Below, piece by piece: positions 26,082 through 34,983 of a stretch of 64,000 nt of DNA; position 1 is the stretch's first letter; each line of letters opens with the position of its first letter. The position numbers and the translations under genes were made by a program. Source of the stretch: Ardenticatenaceae bacterium (GTDB taxonomy: Bacteria; Chloroflexota; Anaerolineae; Promineifilales; Promineifilaceae); contig JACKCD010000029.1 of the NCBI GenBank assembly GCA_020634215.1, positions 5,436-69,435 of the forward strand. The letters are read 5' to 3'. A model generated the notes under the pieces. The model had not been told where the DNA came from. It saw only the letters and a list, made by a program, of their open reading frames with translations, and did no database searches.

Positions 26082-26123
26082 AACGGCCGTTTCCCCCACA
26101 ACAGGCAAAAGAAAACGGCCGTT
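26082..26123. repeat. Paired AACGGCCGTT element (42 nt)
   Basis: Two perfect palindromes, 26082-26091 and 26114-26123, facing each other across a short spacer that begins TCCCCCACA and ends AAAAG. A third copy lies at 26161-26170 inside the DinB-like gene. The layout resembles the paired elements at 59004, 59363 and 60163. Confidence 0.75.
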
Positions 26124-26132
26124 ATGACCTCG

Positions 26133-26645
26133 TCACCATTCCCCGGCATAAAGTGGGCTAAACGGCCGTTCCTGCACCCCCAACCATTGATAATGCAACT
26201 CATTAAGCTGGCGAATGTGGAGCATGTCGTGAGCCACCCAAGACATGAGCATATCGCCGGCCGAAATGACAAACCCGGCTGGATGCTTGGCCGCCAGCGT
26301 GAAATCCGGGTCGTCTAGCGTGTTTAGCCACGCCAGCGATGCTTGCCGTTCGCGCACAAAGTCAGCCAGCGTTTCGGCCAAGTCGCGCTCGTTGTAGCGG
26401 CGTTCCGTCACCCAGGCAGAGGGGTGAATAGCGGGCCAGGGCAGCGCGGGATCTTGCAAAATCAGCCCCAGCCGCACGCGAAAATCGAGCCGTTCCTCAT
26501 CATACAGATGGTTTACCACTTCCAGCAGCGACCATTCCTCTGGCGACGGCCGCCACTGCGCTTGTTCCTGCGACACCCAGGCCACCATGCTTTGGATGGT
26601 GGCAGCGTTTTGGGTAAGGCGTTGTTTGGCTAGTTCTAGGTTCAT
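26133..26645 (-). CDS. DinB-like four-helix metal-binding protein
   Basis: A 170-residue protein of the DinB/YfiT superfamily. Typical elements are WRPSPEEWSLLEVVNHLYDEE near the N-terminus and SWVAHDMLHIRQLNEL near the C-terminus, which together hold the His residues that bind a divalent metal. Members include thiol-dependent transferases and damage-inducible proteins; the substrate is unknown. ATG at 26645 (MNLELAKQRL) is preferred to an in-frame start five codons upstream by family alignment. The 3' end contains an AACGGCCGTT copy that encodes ERPF. Confidence 0.75.
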   Translation of the reverse strand: MNLELAKQRLTQNAATIQSMVAWVSQEQAQWRPSPEEWSLLEVVNHLYDEERLDFRVRLGLILQDPALPWPAIHPSAWVTERRYNERDLAETLADFVRERQASLAWLNTLDDPDFTLAAKHPAGFVISAGDMLMSWVAHDMLHIRQLNELHYQWLGVQERPFSPLYAGEW

Positions 26646-26661
26646 GTCGTTTCCAAGCAAT

Positions 26662-26713
26662 GGAACGCAGATTTGCCTGATAAAAATCAGGTAAATCAGG
26701 TAAATCTGCGTCC
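26662..26713. repeat. Intergenic inverted repeat, family A
   Basis: GGAACGCAGATTTGCCTGAT is mirrored by ATCAGGTAAATCTGCGTCC, with an extra ATCAGGTAA word. It lies between the co-directional CoA-binding and DinB-like genes. Confidence 0.8.
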
Positions 26714-26719
26714 TGTTTT

Positions 26720-27223
26720 TTAAAAAAAGCGGCGGGCGCGGCGGGCGGTGATGATTTCGGTGTTCATGCCCACCCAGTGGAGGGAGCCATTGTAGCGGCC
26801 GTGTTCCATTTTGACGCAGCGATCCATGATGACTTGGAGACCAGAAGAAACGGCCGTTTCCGCTGCCCCCTCATGAATCACCCCCAACTGAAACCAAACC
26901 GACTTCGCTCCAATCTCGATGGCCTCCGCCACAATATCAGGACACTCCTCTGGCCGGCGAAAAATGTCAACCATATCCACAGGCACCGGAATACTTCTCA
27001 AATCAGGGTACGATTTTTCACCCAGCACCTCCGTGGCGCGAGGGTTCACCGGGATGACGCGATACCCTTCATACTGCAAATAGGAGGCCACAAAATGGCT
27101 TGGCCGCTGCGTGTTGGGCGAGAGGCCGACCATCGCAATCGTCTTGGTCGTCGCCAATATCGTGCGAATCACCCCCTGATCTTGATATTTGCGCTGAAGT
27201 TCCTCACTCAGCACCGAGTTCAT
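26720..27223 (-). CDS. CoA-binding (Rossmann) protein
   Basis: A 167-residue stand-alone CoA-binding domain, as in YccU and succinyl-CoA synthetase alpha subunits: IAMVGLSPNTQRPSHFVASY, VIPVNPRATEVLGEKSYPDL, VDIFRRPEECPDIVAEAI and VWFQLGVIHEGA. The biochemical role of such small proteins is not settled. Its ATG overlaps the TGA stop of metY (ATGA), so the two are translationally coupled. In this context a role in sulfur or methionine metabolism is possible, by neighbourhood only. Confidence 0.85.
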   Translation of the reverse strand: MNSVLSEELQRKYQDQGVIRTILATTKTIAMVGLSPNTQRPSHFVASYLQYEGYRVIPVNPRATEVLGEKSYPDLRSIPVPVDMVDIFRRPEECPDIVAEAIEIGAKSVWFQLGVIHEGAAETAVSSGLQVIMDRCVKMEHGRYNGSLHWVGMNTEIITARRARRFF

Positions 27224-28515
27224 TGTTGGGCTGCTTGCAAGGCTCGATCCAAGTCCCATAATAAATCCTCCGTAGTTTCCAAACCAATGGACAGACGAAT
27301 TAGCTCCGGCCCCACCCCCGCGTTTTGCAGTTCTTCGTCAGAAAGCTGCTGGTGGGTGGTGGAAGCGGGGTGAATGACCAGGCTACGAGCATCGCCCACG
27401 TTGGCGAGGTGGGAAAAGAGGTGGAGCGATTCGATAAACTGCTTGCCCGCCTGACGTGGGTTGCTGCCCTTGATGCCAAAGGAAAAGACCGCCCCTGGCC
27501 CTTTGGGGACATATTTTTGCGCCAGGGGGTGGTGGGGGTTGTCCGGCAGCCCGGCGTAGGCGACCCAAGCGACCTGGGGATGGCCGTGCAAAAATTCGGC
27601 AATGGCCTGGGCATTTTGCACATGCCGCTCCATCCGCACCGACAGCGTTTCTAGCCCCTGGATGAGCAAAAAAGCGTTGAATGGCGACAGCGCACTGCCC
27701 ACGTCGCGCAGCGTTTCGGCGCGGGCTTTCATGAGGAAGCCATAATGACCGAACGTTTCGTAAAAGCGCAGGTCATGGTAGGAGGGGGAGGGGGCGGCGA
27801 TGGTGTCAAAGCCGCTAAAGTCAAATTTGCCGCTGTCTACGATGACCCCGCCGATGGAACTGCCGTGACCGCCGATAAATTTGGTGGCGGAGTGAACCAC
27901 GATGTCGGCACCAAAGTCGAGGGGACGGCAGAGGTAGGGGGAGGCGAAGGTGTTGTCTATGATGAGGGGGATGCCGTGGCTGTGAGCAAGGGCGGCCAAT
28001 GGCTCAATGTCGAGGATGGTGCCTTTGGGGTTGCCGATGGTTTCACCATAGAGGGCGCGGGTGCGGGGGGTGATGGCTTGCTCCCACTGCTGTAGGTCGG
28101 TGGGTTCCACAAAGGTGGCTTTTACGCCCAGCTTTTTGAAGGTGTGGGTGAACTGGGTGACGGTGCCGCCGTAGAGGTGGGAGGAGGCGATGATTTCGTC
28201 ACCGGGCGCGAGGAGGGTCATCATGGTGATGAATTGGGCGGCCATGCCGCTGGCAACGCCGAGGGCACCGGTGCCGTTTTCGAGGGAGGCGATGCGTTCT
28301 TCAAAAACGGCCGTTGTTGGGTTATTAATCCGCGTGTAAATATTGCCATACTGCTTCAGCTCAAACAACTGCGCCGCATAGTCGGTATCCTCGAACACAT
28401 ACGAAGTCGTCTGGTAAATCGGCACCGCCCGCGCCCCTGTCACCTCGTCGGGGATGTGGCCGGCGTGGAGCATTTTTGTCTCAAAGCCAAAGGATCGTCG
28501 TTTGTTTTCTGCCAT
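27220..28515 (-). CDS. metY: O-acetylhomocysteine aminocarboxypropyltransferase (O-acetylhomocysteine sulfhydrylase)
   Basis: PLP enzyme that makes homocysteine from O-acetyl-L-homocysteine and sulfide. The 431-residue length is typical of MetY. Family motifs are YQTTSYVFED, IYTRINNPTTAVFEERIASLE, ASGMAAQ, YGETIGNP, DNTFASPYLCRPL and the PLP-lysine segment VHSATKFIGGHG. ATG at 28515 has AAGGAGT 5 nt upstream. The homocysteine made could feed the split methionine synthase encoded at 37-42 kb, though the genes are on opposite strands and not in one operon. Confidence 0.93.
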   Translation of the reverse strand: MAENKRRSFGFETKMLHAGHIPDEVTGARAVPIYQTTSYVFEDTDYAAQLFELKQYGNIYTRINNPTTAVFEERIASLENGTGALGVASGMAAQFITMMTLLAPGDEIIASSHLYGGTVTQFTHTFKKLGVKATFVEPTDLQQWEQAITPRTRALYGETIGNPKGTILDIEPLAALAHSHGIPLIIDNTFASPYLCRPLDFGADIVVHSATKFIGGHGSSIGGVIVDSGKFDFSGFDTIAAPSPSYHDLRFYETFGHYGFLMKARAETLRDVGSALSPFNAFLLIQGLETLSVRMERHVQNAQAIAEFLHGHPQVAWVAYAGLPDNPHHPLAQKYVPKGPGAVFSFGIKGSNPRQAGKQFIESLHLFSHLANVGDARSLVIHPASTTHQQLSDEELQNAGVGPELIRLSIGLETTEDLLWDLDRALQAAQQ

Positions 28516-28537
28516 AGGCTACTCCTTGTGAGGGAGA

Positions 28538-28575
28538 GCAGGGGAGCGGGGAAAAAATCTCCTCTGCTCCCCTGT
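28538..28575. repeat. Intergenic inverted repeat, family I (GCAGGGGAGC)
   Basis: CAGGGGAGC and its complement GCTCCCCTG around an A/T-rich loop, between divergent metY and the GH65 gene. No other copy was noticed in the window. Confidence 0.55.
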
Positions 28576-28708
28576 ATTTCCCCTTATTGTAGACGAGAAC
28601 TGCCGAACACGATAGTTTGTTGGCATGATAGGGGCGTGTAACGCATAATCTTAGGTAAGATATGATAATGTTGATTGAGTAGCTTAAGGCAAGTGAGGAA
28701 TGGGAAGC

Positions 28709-30970
28709 ATGTGGCAGTTGGTTGAAAGCGAGTTTGAGCCAGAGCGGAATTTGAATCAGGAGACGCTGTTGGCATTGGGCAACGGCTATATTGGGATGCG
28801 GGGGACGTTTGAAGAAGGGGCTGGATCGGGGATGCGGTCGGTGGAGGGGACGTATCTCAATGGTTTTTATGAAAGTGACCCGATTCGCTACGGGGAAAAG
28901 TTTCAGGGATACCCGGACGTAGGGCAGACGATGCTCAACGTGGCGAACGCCAAGGTGGTGCGGCTGTATGTGGATGGGGAGTTGATGCGGTGGGAAAACG
29001 GCCGTTTTCTCTCCCATGCCCGCACCTTCGACATGCGCCACGGGCTGCTGCGGCGGGAACTGCGCTGGCAGTCTAGCAGCGGCAAGGAGGTGGCCGTCGA
29101 ATCGGAACGGCTGGTGCTGCACGCCCACAAGCATTTGGCTCTGATTCGCTACACCGTTACCCCGCTTAATTTTTCCGGCAACATCGTGCTCTATTCTGGC
29201 ATTGACGGCCAGGCCAAAAATTTGTCGTCGGATGACGATCCTCGGCTGGGGGCGGGGTTTGACGAGGACGTGCTGCAGTTTCGGGACAGGTCTATTACGG
29301 CGGAAACGGCCATTCTCCACCAGCAAACCAAAACGACCGGCTTTCATGTGGTGTGTGGAATTCACAACAAGATGGAGGGGGAACGGCCGTTTACCGCCCA
29401 GCCCCTCGTAGACGACGAATATCGCCTCGGTCACCGCTTTGCCATTGATGCCGCGCAGGGAGAAGCAGTAACGCTGGTCAAGACGATTGCCTACGCCACC
29501 TCGCGGGACATAGACGAGGCGGAGTTGATGGCGGTGGTGCAGGGGGAGTTGGCGAAAGGAACGGCCGTTGGCTACCAAGCCCTCAAAACGGAGCAAGCCG
29601 ACTTTATGGCCGACTTCTGGTACCACGCCGATGTCGTCATCAAAGGTGACGACCAACTTCAGCTTGGGCTGCGCTTCAACATGTTCCACCTGCTGCAGTC
29701 GGTGGGGCGCGACGGCCACACCAACATTGCCGCCAAAGGGTTAACCGGGCAGGGATACGAAGGCCACACCTTTTGGGACACCGAAATCTATATTTTGCCT
29801 TTTTTCCTCTACACCAACCCCGCCATCAGCCGCAAACTGCTCGAATACCGCTACCATATTCTCGACAAAGCCCGCCAACGCGCCCGGCAAATGGCGCACC
29901 CCGTTGGCGCACTGTTCCCCTGGCGCACCATTGGCGGGGAAGAGTGTTCGGCCTATTATCTGGCCGGCACCGCCCAATACCACATTAACGCCGATGTTGC
30001 CTTTGCCATCAAACGATACTACGATGCCACCCAGGATGCCGAATTTATGCAGCAGTTTGGGGCCGAAATCCTTTTTGAAACGGCACGGCTCTGGCTCAAT
30101 GTCGGACACTACAACAGCGACCAATTCCACATTGATGCCGTAACTGGTCCCGACGAGTACACCGCCCTGGTCAACAACAACGCCTACACCAACCTGATGG
30201 CGGCCGAAAACCTCCGCTTTGCTGCCCATATTGCTGATTGGCTCCAACAGGAATACCCTCACACCTACCAAACATTGGCGGAAAAAATCGCCCTTACCCC
30301 CGAAGAGACATCGGCCTGGGCGCAGGCGGCAGCGCAAATGTTTGTCCCTTACGACGAGGAGCGGCAACTGCTGGCGCAGGACGACAGCTTTTTACAAAAG
30401 GCAGTGTGGGATTTTGCCAACACCCCTGCCGACCATTACCCACTGCTGCTCCACTACCACCCGCTGGTGCTGTATCGTTACCAGGTTTGCAAACAGGCCG
30501 ATGCCGTACTGGCTGAATTTTTGCTTCATGATCAGTTCGATTTAGCGCAGAAAAAGCGGGATTATGATTATTACGAGCCACTAACCACCCACGACTCATC
30601 GCTTTCAGCCTGCATTTTTGGCATCATGGCTGCCGAGGTGGGCTATCCAGACAAAGCCTACCGCTATTTTATTGATACAGCGATTGCCGACCTGGATAAC
30701 AAAAAGGGCAACACCAAAGACGGCATCCATGCGGCTAACATGGCCGGGGCGTGGCTTTCGATAGCCTTCGGTTTTGGCGGGATGCGCGTGGGCGATGGCT
30801 TGATCTTTAACCCTGTCATTCCCGCTCATTGGGAAAGCTACAGTTTTCGTGTCCAATACCAGGGGCGGCTAATTGAGGTAACAGTCACCCAAGAAGCGTC
30901 CACCTACAAATTGTTAGATGGAGACCCATTGGAGGTGCAAATAGCCGGTGCAGGAAAGTGGGTTATGTGA
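28709..30970 (+). CDS. Glycoside hydrolase family 65 protein (disaccharide phosphorylase)
   Basis: GH65 enzymes phosphorolyse alpha-glucosides such as maltose, trehalose or kojibiose to beta-glucose 1-phosphate and a sugar. The N-terminal beta-sandwich begins MWQLVESEFEP and includes NGYIGMRGTFEEG and GTYLNGFYES. The (alpha/alpha)6 barrel shows GYEGHTFWDTEIYILPF and the catalytic acid Glu near residue 483 in DAVTGPDEYTALVNNNAYTN. The segment MAGAWLSIAFGFGGMR near the C-terminus is also typical. ATG at 28709 is chosen because GAGGA lies 9 nt upstream; the ATG at 28700 directly abuts that site. Substrate specificity cannot be read safely. Confidence 0.92.
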   Translation: MWQLVESEFEPERNLNQETLLALGNGYIGMRGTFEEGAGSGMRSVEGTYLNGFYESDPIRYGEKFQGYPDVGQTMLNVANAKVVRLYVDGELMRWENGRFLSHARTFDMRHGLLRRELRWQSSSGKEVAVESERLVLHAHKHLALIRYTVTPLNFSGNIVLYSGIDGQAKNLSSDDDPRLGAGFDEDVLQFRDRSITAETAILHQQTKTTGFHVVCGIHNKMEGERPFTAQPLVDDEYRLGHRFAIDAAQGEAVTLVKTIAYATSRDIDEAELMAVVQGELAKGTAVGYQALKTEQADFMADFWYHADVVIKGDDQLQLGLRFNMFHLLQSVGRDGHTNIAAKGLTGQGYEGHTFWDTEIYILPFFLYTNPAISRKLLEYRYHILDKARQRARQMAHPVGALFPWRTIGGEECSAYYLAGTAQYHINADVAFAIKRYYDATQDAEFMQQFGAEILFETARLWLNVGHYNSDQFHIDAVTGPDEYTALVNNNAYTNLMAAENLRFAAHIADWLQQEYPHTYQTLAEKIALTPEETSAWAQAAAQMFVPYDEERQLLAQDDSFLQKAVWDFANTPADHYPLLLHYHPLVLYRYQVCKQADAVLAEFLLHDQFDLAQKKRDYDYYEPLTTHDSSLSACIFGIMAAEVGYPDKAYRYFIDTAIADLDNKKGNTKDGIHAANMAGAWLSIAFGFGGMRVGDGLIFNPVIPAHWESYSFRVQYQGRLIEVTVTQEASTYKLLDGDPLEVQIAGAGKWVM

Positions 30971-31002
30971 GCTAAAAATTGCGGCCATTTCTTTTTATAA
31001 CT

Positions 31003-31031
31003 TTGTGCAAATGTGTAATTCAGTTTACAAT
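31003..31031 (+). promoter_or_regulatory. Promoter of the TRAP binding-protein gene
   Basis: TTGTGC (31003-31008) and TACAAT (31026-31031) with a 17-bp spacer, about 78 nt before the ATG at 31110. AGGAGAAC stands just before that ATG. Confidence 0.6.
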
Positions 31032-31109
31032 AGCGAATAAGCCCGCGATAATTTCAACGGACACCCTTTTATTGTTGCTTGTATCCATCAGAAGACAGGA
31101 GAACAACAA

Positions 31110-32291
31110 ATGGAACGAAGAGAATTTTTGAAGATGGCTGCTGCTGGTATGATCGGTAGTGCTACCCTGGGTGTTGTAGGCTGCGGTGGAAATGAGGCGG
31201 CTGCGCCGGCCGAAACCGAAACCAATGCAGCTCCTCAAGCTGAGGTAATGCCGGCTGAAGAGCTGGCCGAGGAAGTTCAACAAGATTCCGCGCTGCCTGA
31301 ACTTGACTGGCAAATGGCAACCAGTTGGCCTGTAGCCCTAGACACCATCTTTGGTGGTGCCCAAGTGTTTGCCGAGCGCGTTGCCGCCATGACGGAAGGG
31401 CGTTTCAGGGTTACTCCCCGTGCAATGGGTGAATTAGCACCCGCACTGGAAGTTTTGAACGTGGTAGAAGAGGGTGCCGTTCCAATTGGTCATACCGCTT
31501 CTTACTATTACATTGGCAAAAGTCCTGTTACTGCCTTTGGTACTGCACTGCCATTTGGTCTAACGGCTCGGCAACAAAATGCTTGGCTATTTGAGGGCGG
31601 TGGCTTGGCGATGCTGCAAGAGTATTATGCCGAAAAGTTCAACGCCATTCAGTTCCCGGCCGGCAACACCGGTGTACAGATGGGTGGCTGGTTTAACAAA
31701 GAAATCAACTCTACTGCTGATCTGCCCGGTTTGAAAATGCGTATTCCTGGGTTGGGTGGGCAGGTCATGGCCAAGCTAGGTGTCACGGTTCAGGTTATTC
31801 CTGGTGGTGAAATCTTCCAAGCACTGCAAACGGGTGCTATTGATGCTGCCGAATGGGTTGGCCCGTATGATGACGAAAAGCTGGGCTTCCAAAAAGTCAC
31901 AAAGTATTATTACTATCCTGGCTGGTGGGAACCGGGTCCGTCACTCGAAGTACAAATCAACTTGGATCAGTGGAATCAACTGCCACAAGTTTATCAGGAA
32001 ATCGTGAAAACGGCCGCGCACGAGGCCAACACTACCATGATGGCGCGTTATGATGCCAAGAACCCGGCTGCGTTGGCAACGCTGCTAGAGTCAGACATTG
32101 AATTACGGCCGTTTCCCGACGACGTGATGGCTGCTTCCGAAGGAGCTGCCTTTGAGCTATACGACGAATTCTCGGCTGCAGACGGTGACTTCAAAGCCAT
32201 CTTCGACGAATGGAAAAAATTCCGCGATGCTATTCAACCCTGGCACGGCCTAGGCGAACTCGCCTTCCTCAACTACACATCCAACCGTTAA
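31110..32291 (+). CDS. TRAP transporter substrate-binding lipoprotein (DctP family)
   Basis: Extracytoplasmic solute receptor that hands an organic acid-type substrate to a DctQM permease. MERREFLKMAAAGM looks like a Tat signal (RREFLK), followed by a lipobox LGVVGC, so it is probably a membrane-anchored lipoprotein. DctP features include ATSWP near the N-terminus, LPGLKMRIPGLGGQV and EIFQALQTGAIDAAEWVGPYDDEKLGF, closest in style to TakP-like receptors for 2-oxo acids. The permease genes are convergent rather than in one operon with it. A strong bidirectional terminator follows. The substrate is unknown. Confidence 0.9.
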   Translation: MERREFLKMAAAGMIGSATLGVVGCGGNEAAAPAETETNAAPQAEVMPAEELAEEVQQDSALPELDWQMATSWPVALDTIFGGAQVFAERVAAMTEGRFRVTPRAMGELAPALEVLNVVEEGAVPIGHTASYYYIGKSPVTAFGTALPFGLTARQQNAWLFEGGGLAMLQEYYAEKFNAIQFPAGNTGVQMGGWFNKEINSTADLPGLKMRIPGLGGQVMAKLGVTVQVIPGGEIFQALQTGAIDAAEWVGPYDDEKLGFQKVTKYYYYPGWWEPGPSLEVQINLDQWNQLPQVYQEIVKTAAHEANTTMMARYDAKNPAALATLLESDIELRPFPDDVMAASEGAAFELYDEFSAADGDFKAIFDEWKKFRDAIQPWHGLGELAFLNYTSNR

Positions 32292-32303
32292 ACAAACAAA
32301 AAA

Positions 32304-32327
32304 GCCCCCGAATTCGGGGGCTTTTTT
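32304..32327. terminator. Bidirectional rho-independent terminator
   Basis: A perfect stem GCCCCCGAATTCGGGGGC (32304-32321) with an A-run before and a T-run after, between convergent dctP and dctM genes. It can serve both strands. Confidence 0.9.
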
Positions 32328-32332
32328 GTTCC

Positions 32333-33664
32333 TTAGGATGCAGCATTAACCAGCCATAAAACCGTTTGCGGGAACAACATCACAATTACCAGCGCAATTC
32401 CCTGCAAGACCATAAATGGTAAGGCCCCCTTGTGAATATCTAGGGTCTCCACCTCTGGGGGAGCTACGCTTTGCAGATAAAACAGCGAGAAGCCAACGGG
32501 CGGTGAAATAAACGCCATGTTGAGGTTAATCGCCATCATCACGCTAAACCAGACCAGATCAATACCGAGCAACGTAGCGGCCGGCACAAAAATGGGCATG
32601 GCAATAAAACTGATTTCCAAAAACTCCAGGTTAATCCCCAACAGAAAAACGGCAATATTAGCCACGATGATAAACGTCCAGCGGTCACCAGGTAACCCAG
32701 TGAGGAGTTCCGTTGCGTAACGCTGCCCACCTAACCCATCAAACACCAGAGAGAAGAACGTTGAACAAAACAGAATCATCAGCACCAAAGCTGTAATATT
32801 GGCCGTTGAGCGGGCTGAATCTTTAAACAACTGCCAACTCAAATTCCGATTAAGTGCCGCCAAGACGATGGCTCCGGCAGCCCCTACGGCCCCCGCCTCT
32901 GTGGGGGTGGCAATACCAAAGAAAATACTGCCCAATACCGAAAAAATGAGCAGCAGCGGTGGCACCACGGCAACCAATGATTCTCGCGCCAGGGCTGCAC
33001 CGTGTAGAGTGCGAGCCTCCGGCGGCAGTGCCGGTGCATCTTCAGGACGACGAATGGCAACATAAACCACGTACAAGGCATATAAACCCGATAAGATTAA
33101 ACCGGGAAACAGCGCACCGAGGAACAGATCACCGACGGAAATACCAACTTGGTCGCTTAGAACCACCAACACCAGGCTGGGGGGAAGCAGCTGCGCCATC
33201 GTCCCAGAGGCGGTGATGATGCCCGTTGCCAGTTGGTGGTTGTAGCCATAGCGAATCATGACGGGGAGGGAGAGCAGCCCCATGACGATGACGGTGGCGG
33301 CCACCACACCTGTAGCAGCAGCAAGTAGCGTGCCAACTAACACCACGGCTAAGGCCAGCCCACCACGTAGCGGCCCCATGAGCAAACCGATGGTGGTCAA
33401 CAGCCGTTCAGCCAACCCCGATTTTTCAAAGACAGCCCCCATGAATACGAAAAAGGGGATAGCGAGCAGGGTAAAGTCTGACATGGAGCCAAACCAGCGG
33501 TTGGGCAGGAGCTTGAGCAGGTTGATGTCGAAGGCACCGAGGGCGAGGCCAATTCCTCCAAAGACAATGGCGGTTCCGGCGAAGGAAAAGGCAACCGGAT
33601 AGCCGCTGAGGATGAGGAACAAAAATAGCACAAACATGACGATGGCTATCCATTCAAATCCCAT
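32333..33664 (-). CDS. dctM: TRAP transporter large permease subunit (DctM)
   Basis: Polytopic membrane protein with about 12 helices that moves the substrate with sodium. The 443-residue protein begins MGFEWIAIVMFVLFLFLILSG, and the DctM features GYPVAFSFAGTAIVFG, FTLLAIPFFVFMGAV, ATGVVAATVIVMGLLSLPVM and TPTEAGAVGAAGA are visible. ATG at 33664 has AGGAGA 9 nt upstream; the in-frame extension to 33709 is not needed. It lies downstream of the small permease gene, separated by about 150 bp that holds ACACGGA-type words (33686-33716). Confidence 0.92.
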   Translation of the reverse strand: MGFEWIAIVMFVLFLFLILSGYPVAFSFAGTAIVFGGIGLALGAFDINLLKLLPNRWFGSMSDFTLLAIPFFVFMGAVFEKSGLAERLLTTIGLLMGPLRGGLALAVVLVGTLLAAATGVVAATVIVMGLLSLPVMIRYGYNHQLATGIITASGTMAQLLPPSLVLVVLSDQVGISVGDLFLGALFPGLILSGLYALYVVYVAIRRPEDAPALPPEARTLHGAALARESLVAVVPPLLLIFSVLGSIFFGIATPTEAGAVGAAGAIVLAALNRNLSWQLFKDSARSTANITALVLMILFCSTFFSLVFDGLGGQRYATELLTGLPGDRWTFIIVANIAVFLLGINLEFLEISFIAMPIFVPAATLLGIDLVWFSVMMAINLNMAFISPPVGFSLFYLQSVAPPEVETLDIHKGALPFMVLQGIALVIVMLFPQTVLWLVNAAS

Positions 33665-33815
33665 AATAACTTTCTCCTCTAGAAATGGGACACGGACGAA
33701 CACGGTCAAACACGGATGACTCTGTGAAATCTACAGAATCCTAGATTATCTTTCATCATCGTGTGCAACTGCTCATGGTGTCTCTTGTGTGTTGATTAAG
33801 CGGGGTTTCGATCAG

Positions 33816-34406
33816 TTACTCGATGCGTATCGGCGCGTCTTGCTTGGCAACTTCTACCAGTGTTTCCTTGTCTTGAAGAATGGCAACCAGCTTGATGACT
33901 TCGGAAAACGCCTGGAGCAGTAATGTGACAAAAGCAACGAGAATCATGCTTTTGATGGGGGCACGAGGCCAGCCATCGGGGTCGGGTGACATCTCCCATT
34001 GTCCCCAGGTCCCATCGTTGAGCAGCCCCCAGGAACGCAAAACGGGGCTATAGGTAACCCAAAGGCCAATGATGCAGAAAGGGATGAGGGCAATGAAGTG
34101 GCCGACCAGATCAATGGTTGCCTGGAGCTTTTTAGATTGGTTGGCAAACCAGAAATCTACGCGAACGTTTATGCTGTTTTTGAGGATGTAGGCGAAGCCG
34201 AAAAAGAAGATAAGCGAGTAGAGGTACCACTGGGTTTCGATGAAGCGGTTGGAGGTGAGTTGGGTACCGGTAAAACGGCCGAGGTAACGTAAAACAACGT
34301 TAAGAAAGCCGATGGCAACAGTTATTAAGACAACATAGACAGCAAGGCTGCCTAGCATTTCGGAAAATCGGTCAATAGCCCGGGATATTTTGGCTAAGAT
34401 TTGCAT
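33816..34406 (-). CDS. dctQ: TRAP transporter small permease subunit (DctQ)
   Basis: A 196-residue membrane protein with four hydrophobic segments and the DctQ features ETQWYLYSLIFFFGFAYILKN and INVRVDFWF. It pairs with DctM to form the membrane part of the TRAP transporter. ATG at 34406 has AGGAG about 10 nt upstream. It precedes dctM on the same strand, with the receptor gene convergent beyond it. Confidence 0.88.
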   Translation of the reverse strand: MQILAKISRAIDRFSEMLGSLAVYVVLITVAIGFLNVVLRYLGRFTGTQLTSNRFIETQWYLYSLIFFFGFAYILKNSINVRVDFWFANQSKKLQATIDLVGHFIALIPFCIIGLWVTYSPVLRSWGLLNDGTWGQWEMSPDPDGWPRAPIKSMILVAFVTLLLQAFSEVIKLVAILQDKETLVEVAKQDAPIRIE

Positions 34407-34494
34407 GGTGACGCTTCTCCTCTCAGCTTACCTGTTAATGTGGGTAATGATAACAAATTGTTAGCGAGGTGGCGAAAAGTGTGTTTATGGGAAA

Positions 34495-34521
34495 GAGGGG
34501 GAAAACGGCCGTTTGTTCCCC
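34495..34521. repeat. Intergenic hairpin around an AACGGCCGTT palindrome
   Basis: GGGGGAAAACGGCCGTTTGTTCCCCC-type inverted repeat in the divergent gap between dctQ and the one-carbon operon; the decamer is near 34504. Similar extended hairpins lie at 39010-39031 (GGGGTTAACGGCCGTTAACCCC, fully palindromic), 59000-59018 and 61534-61557. Confidence 0.65.
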
Positions 34522-34575
34522 CACAAAATTGAGCGATAATTAGGCTAATCATTTTGACAGTGTGAGGACAAGATT

Positions 34576-34872
34576 TTGACAGCCTATCAGATTATGTATT
34601 GGCACGACATTCCCATTCAGGTGCGTGCCGGGGGACGACGGGATCGGGTGAGCCGGGAACTCTCGGAACGATTCCAGATTGCCATAGACAACGCCGCCAT
34701 GGCCGCTGGGTTGGTTGGCTCCGATGCCTACATTGAAGGGTTTCATTGGGAACCAGGTGGGGAGATGGAAGGGACGGCGGAAGAGGTAGTAACGGCCGTT
34801 ATTGCCCAACTCGACGCTCAATACAAACCCATCAACTGGCGTGCCACCGCCGCCATGTTGAAAGGGGAATAG
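34576..34872 (+). CDS. Small 'virulence factor'-type protein (PF13769-like)
   Basis: A 98-residue protein with YQIMYWHDIPIQVRAGGRR, LSERFQIAIDNAAMAAGL and SDAYIEGFHW, a pattern I associate with the small family named 'virulence factor' in Pfam (PF13769). The name is historical; members often neighbour corrinoid methyltransferase genes, so a one-carbon role is more likely. The start is TTG at 34576, with GAGGA about 7 nt upstream; no ATG fits the conserved N-terminus. It is the first gene of the one-carbon run, 180 bp before the RACo-like gene. Confidence 0.7.
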   Translation: MTAYQIMYWHDIPIQVRAGGRRDRVSRELSERFQIAIDNAAMAAGLVGSDAYIEGFHWEPGGEMEGTAEEVVTAVIAQLDAQYKPINWRATAAMLKGE

Positions 34873-34983
34873 GCGTGTCGTGAGGCAACATTAACCACCA
34901 TCAGGACAAACCATACCACCAAAAAAAACAAAATTTGGTTACTCAGTACATAGCGACCCATTAAAACCATGTTAGAATCCCAC

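Noticed and set aside
28481..29719. 412-codon open frame on the minus strand
   Set aside because: It overlaps the GH65 gene and metY start antisense, has no recognisable domain and a Pro/His/Arg-rich composition typical of a shadow of a GC-rich gene.
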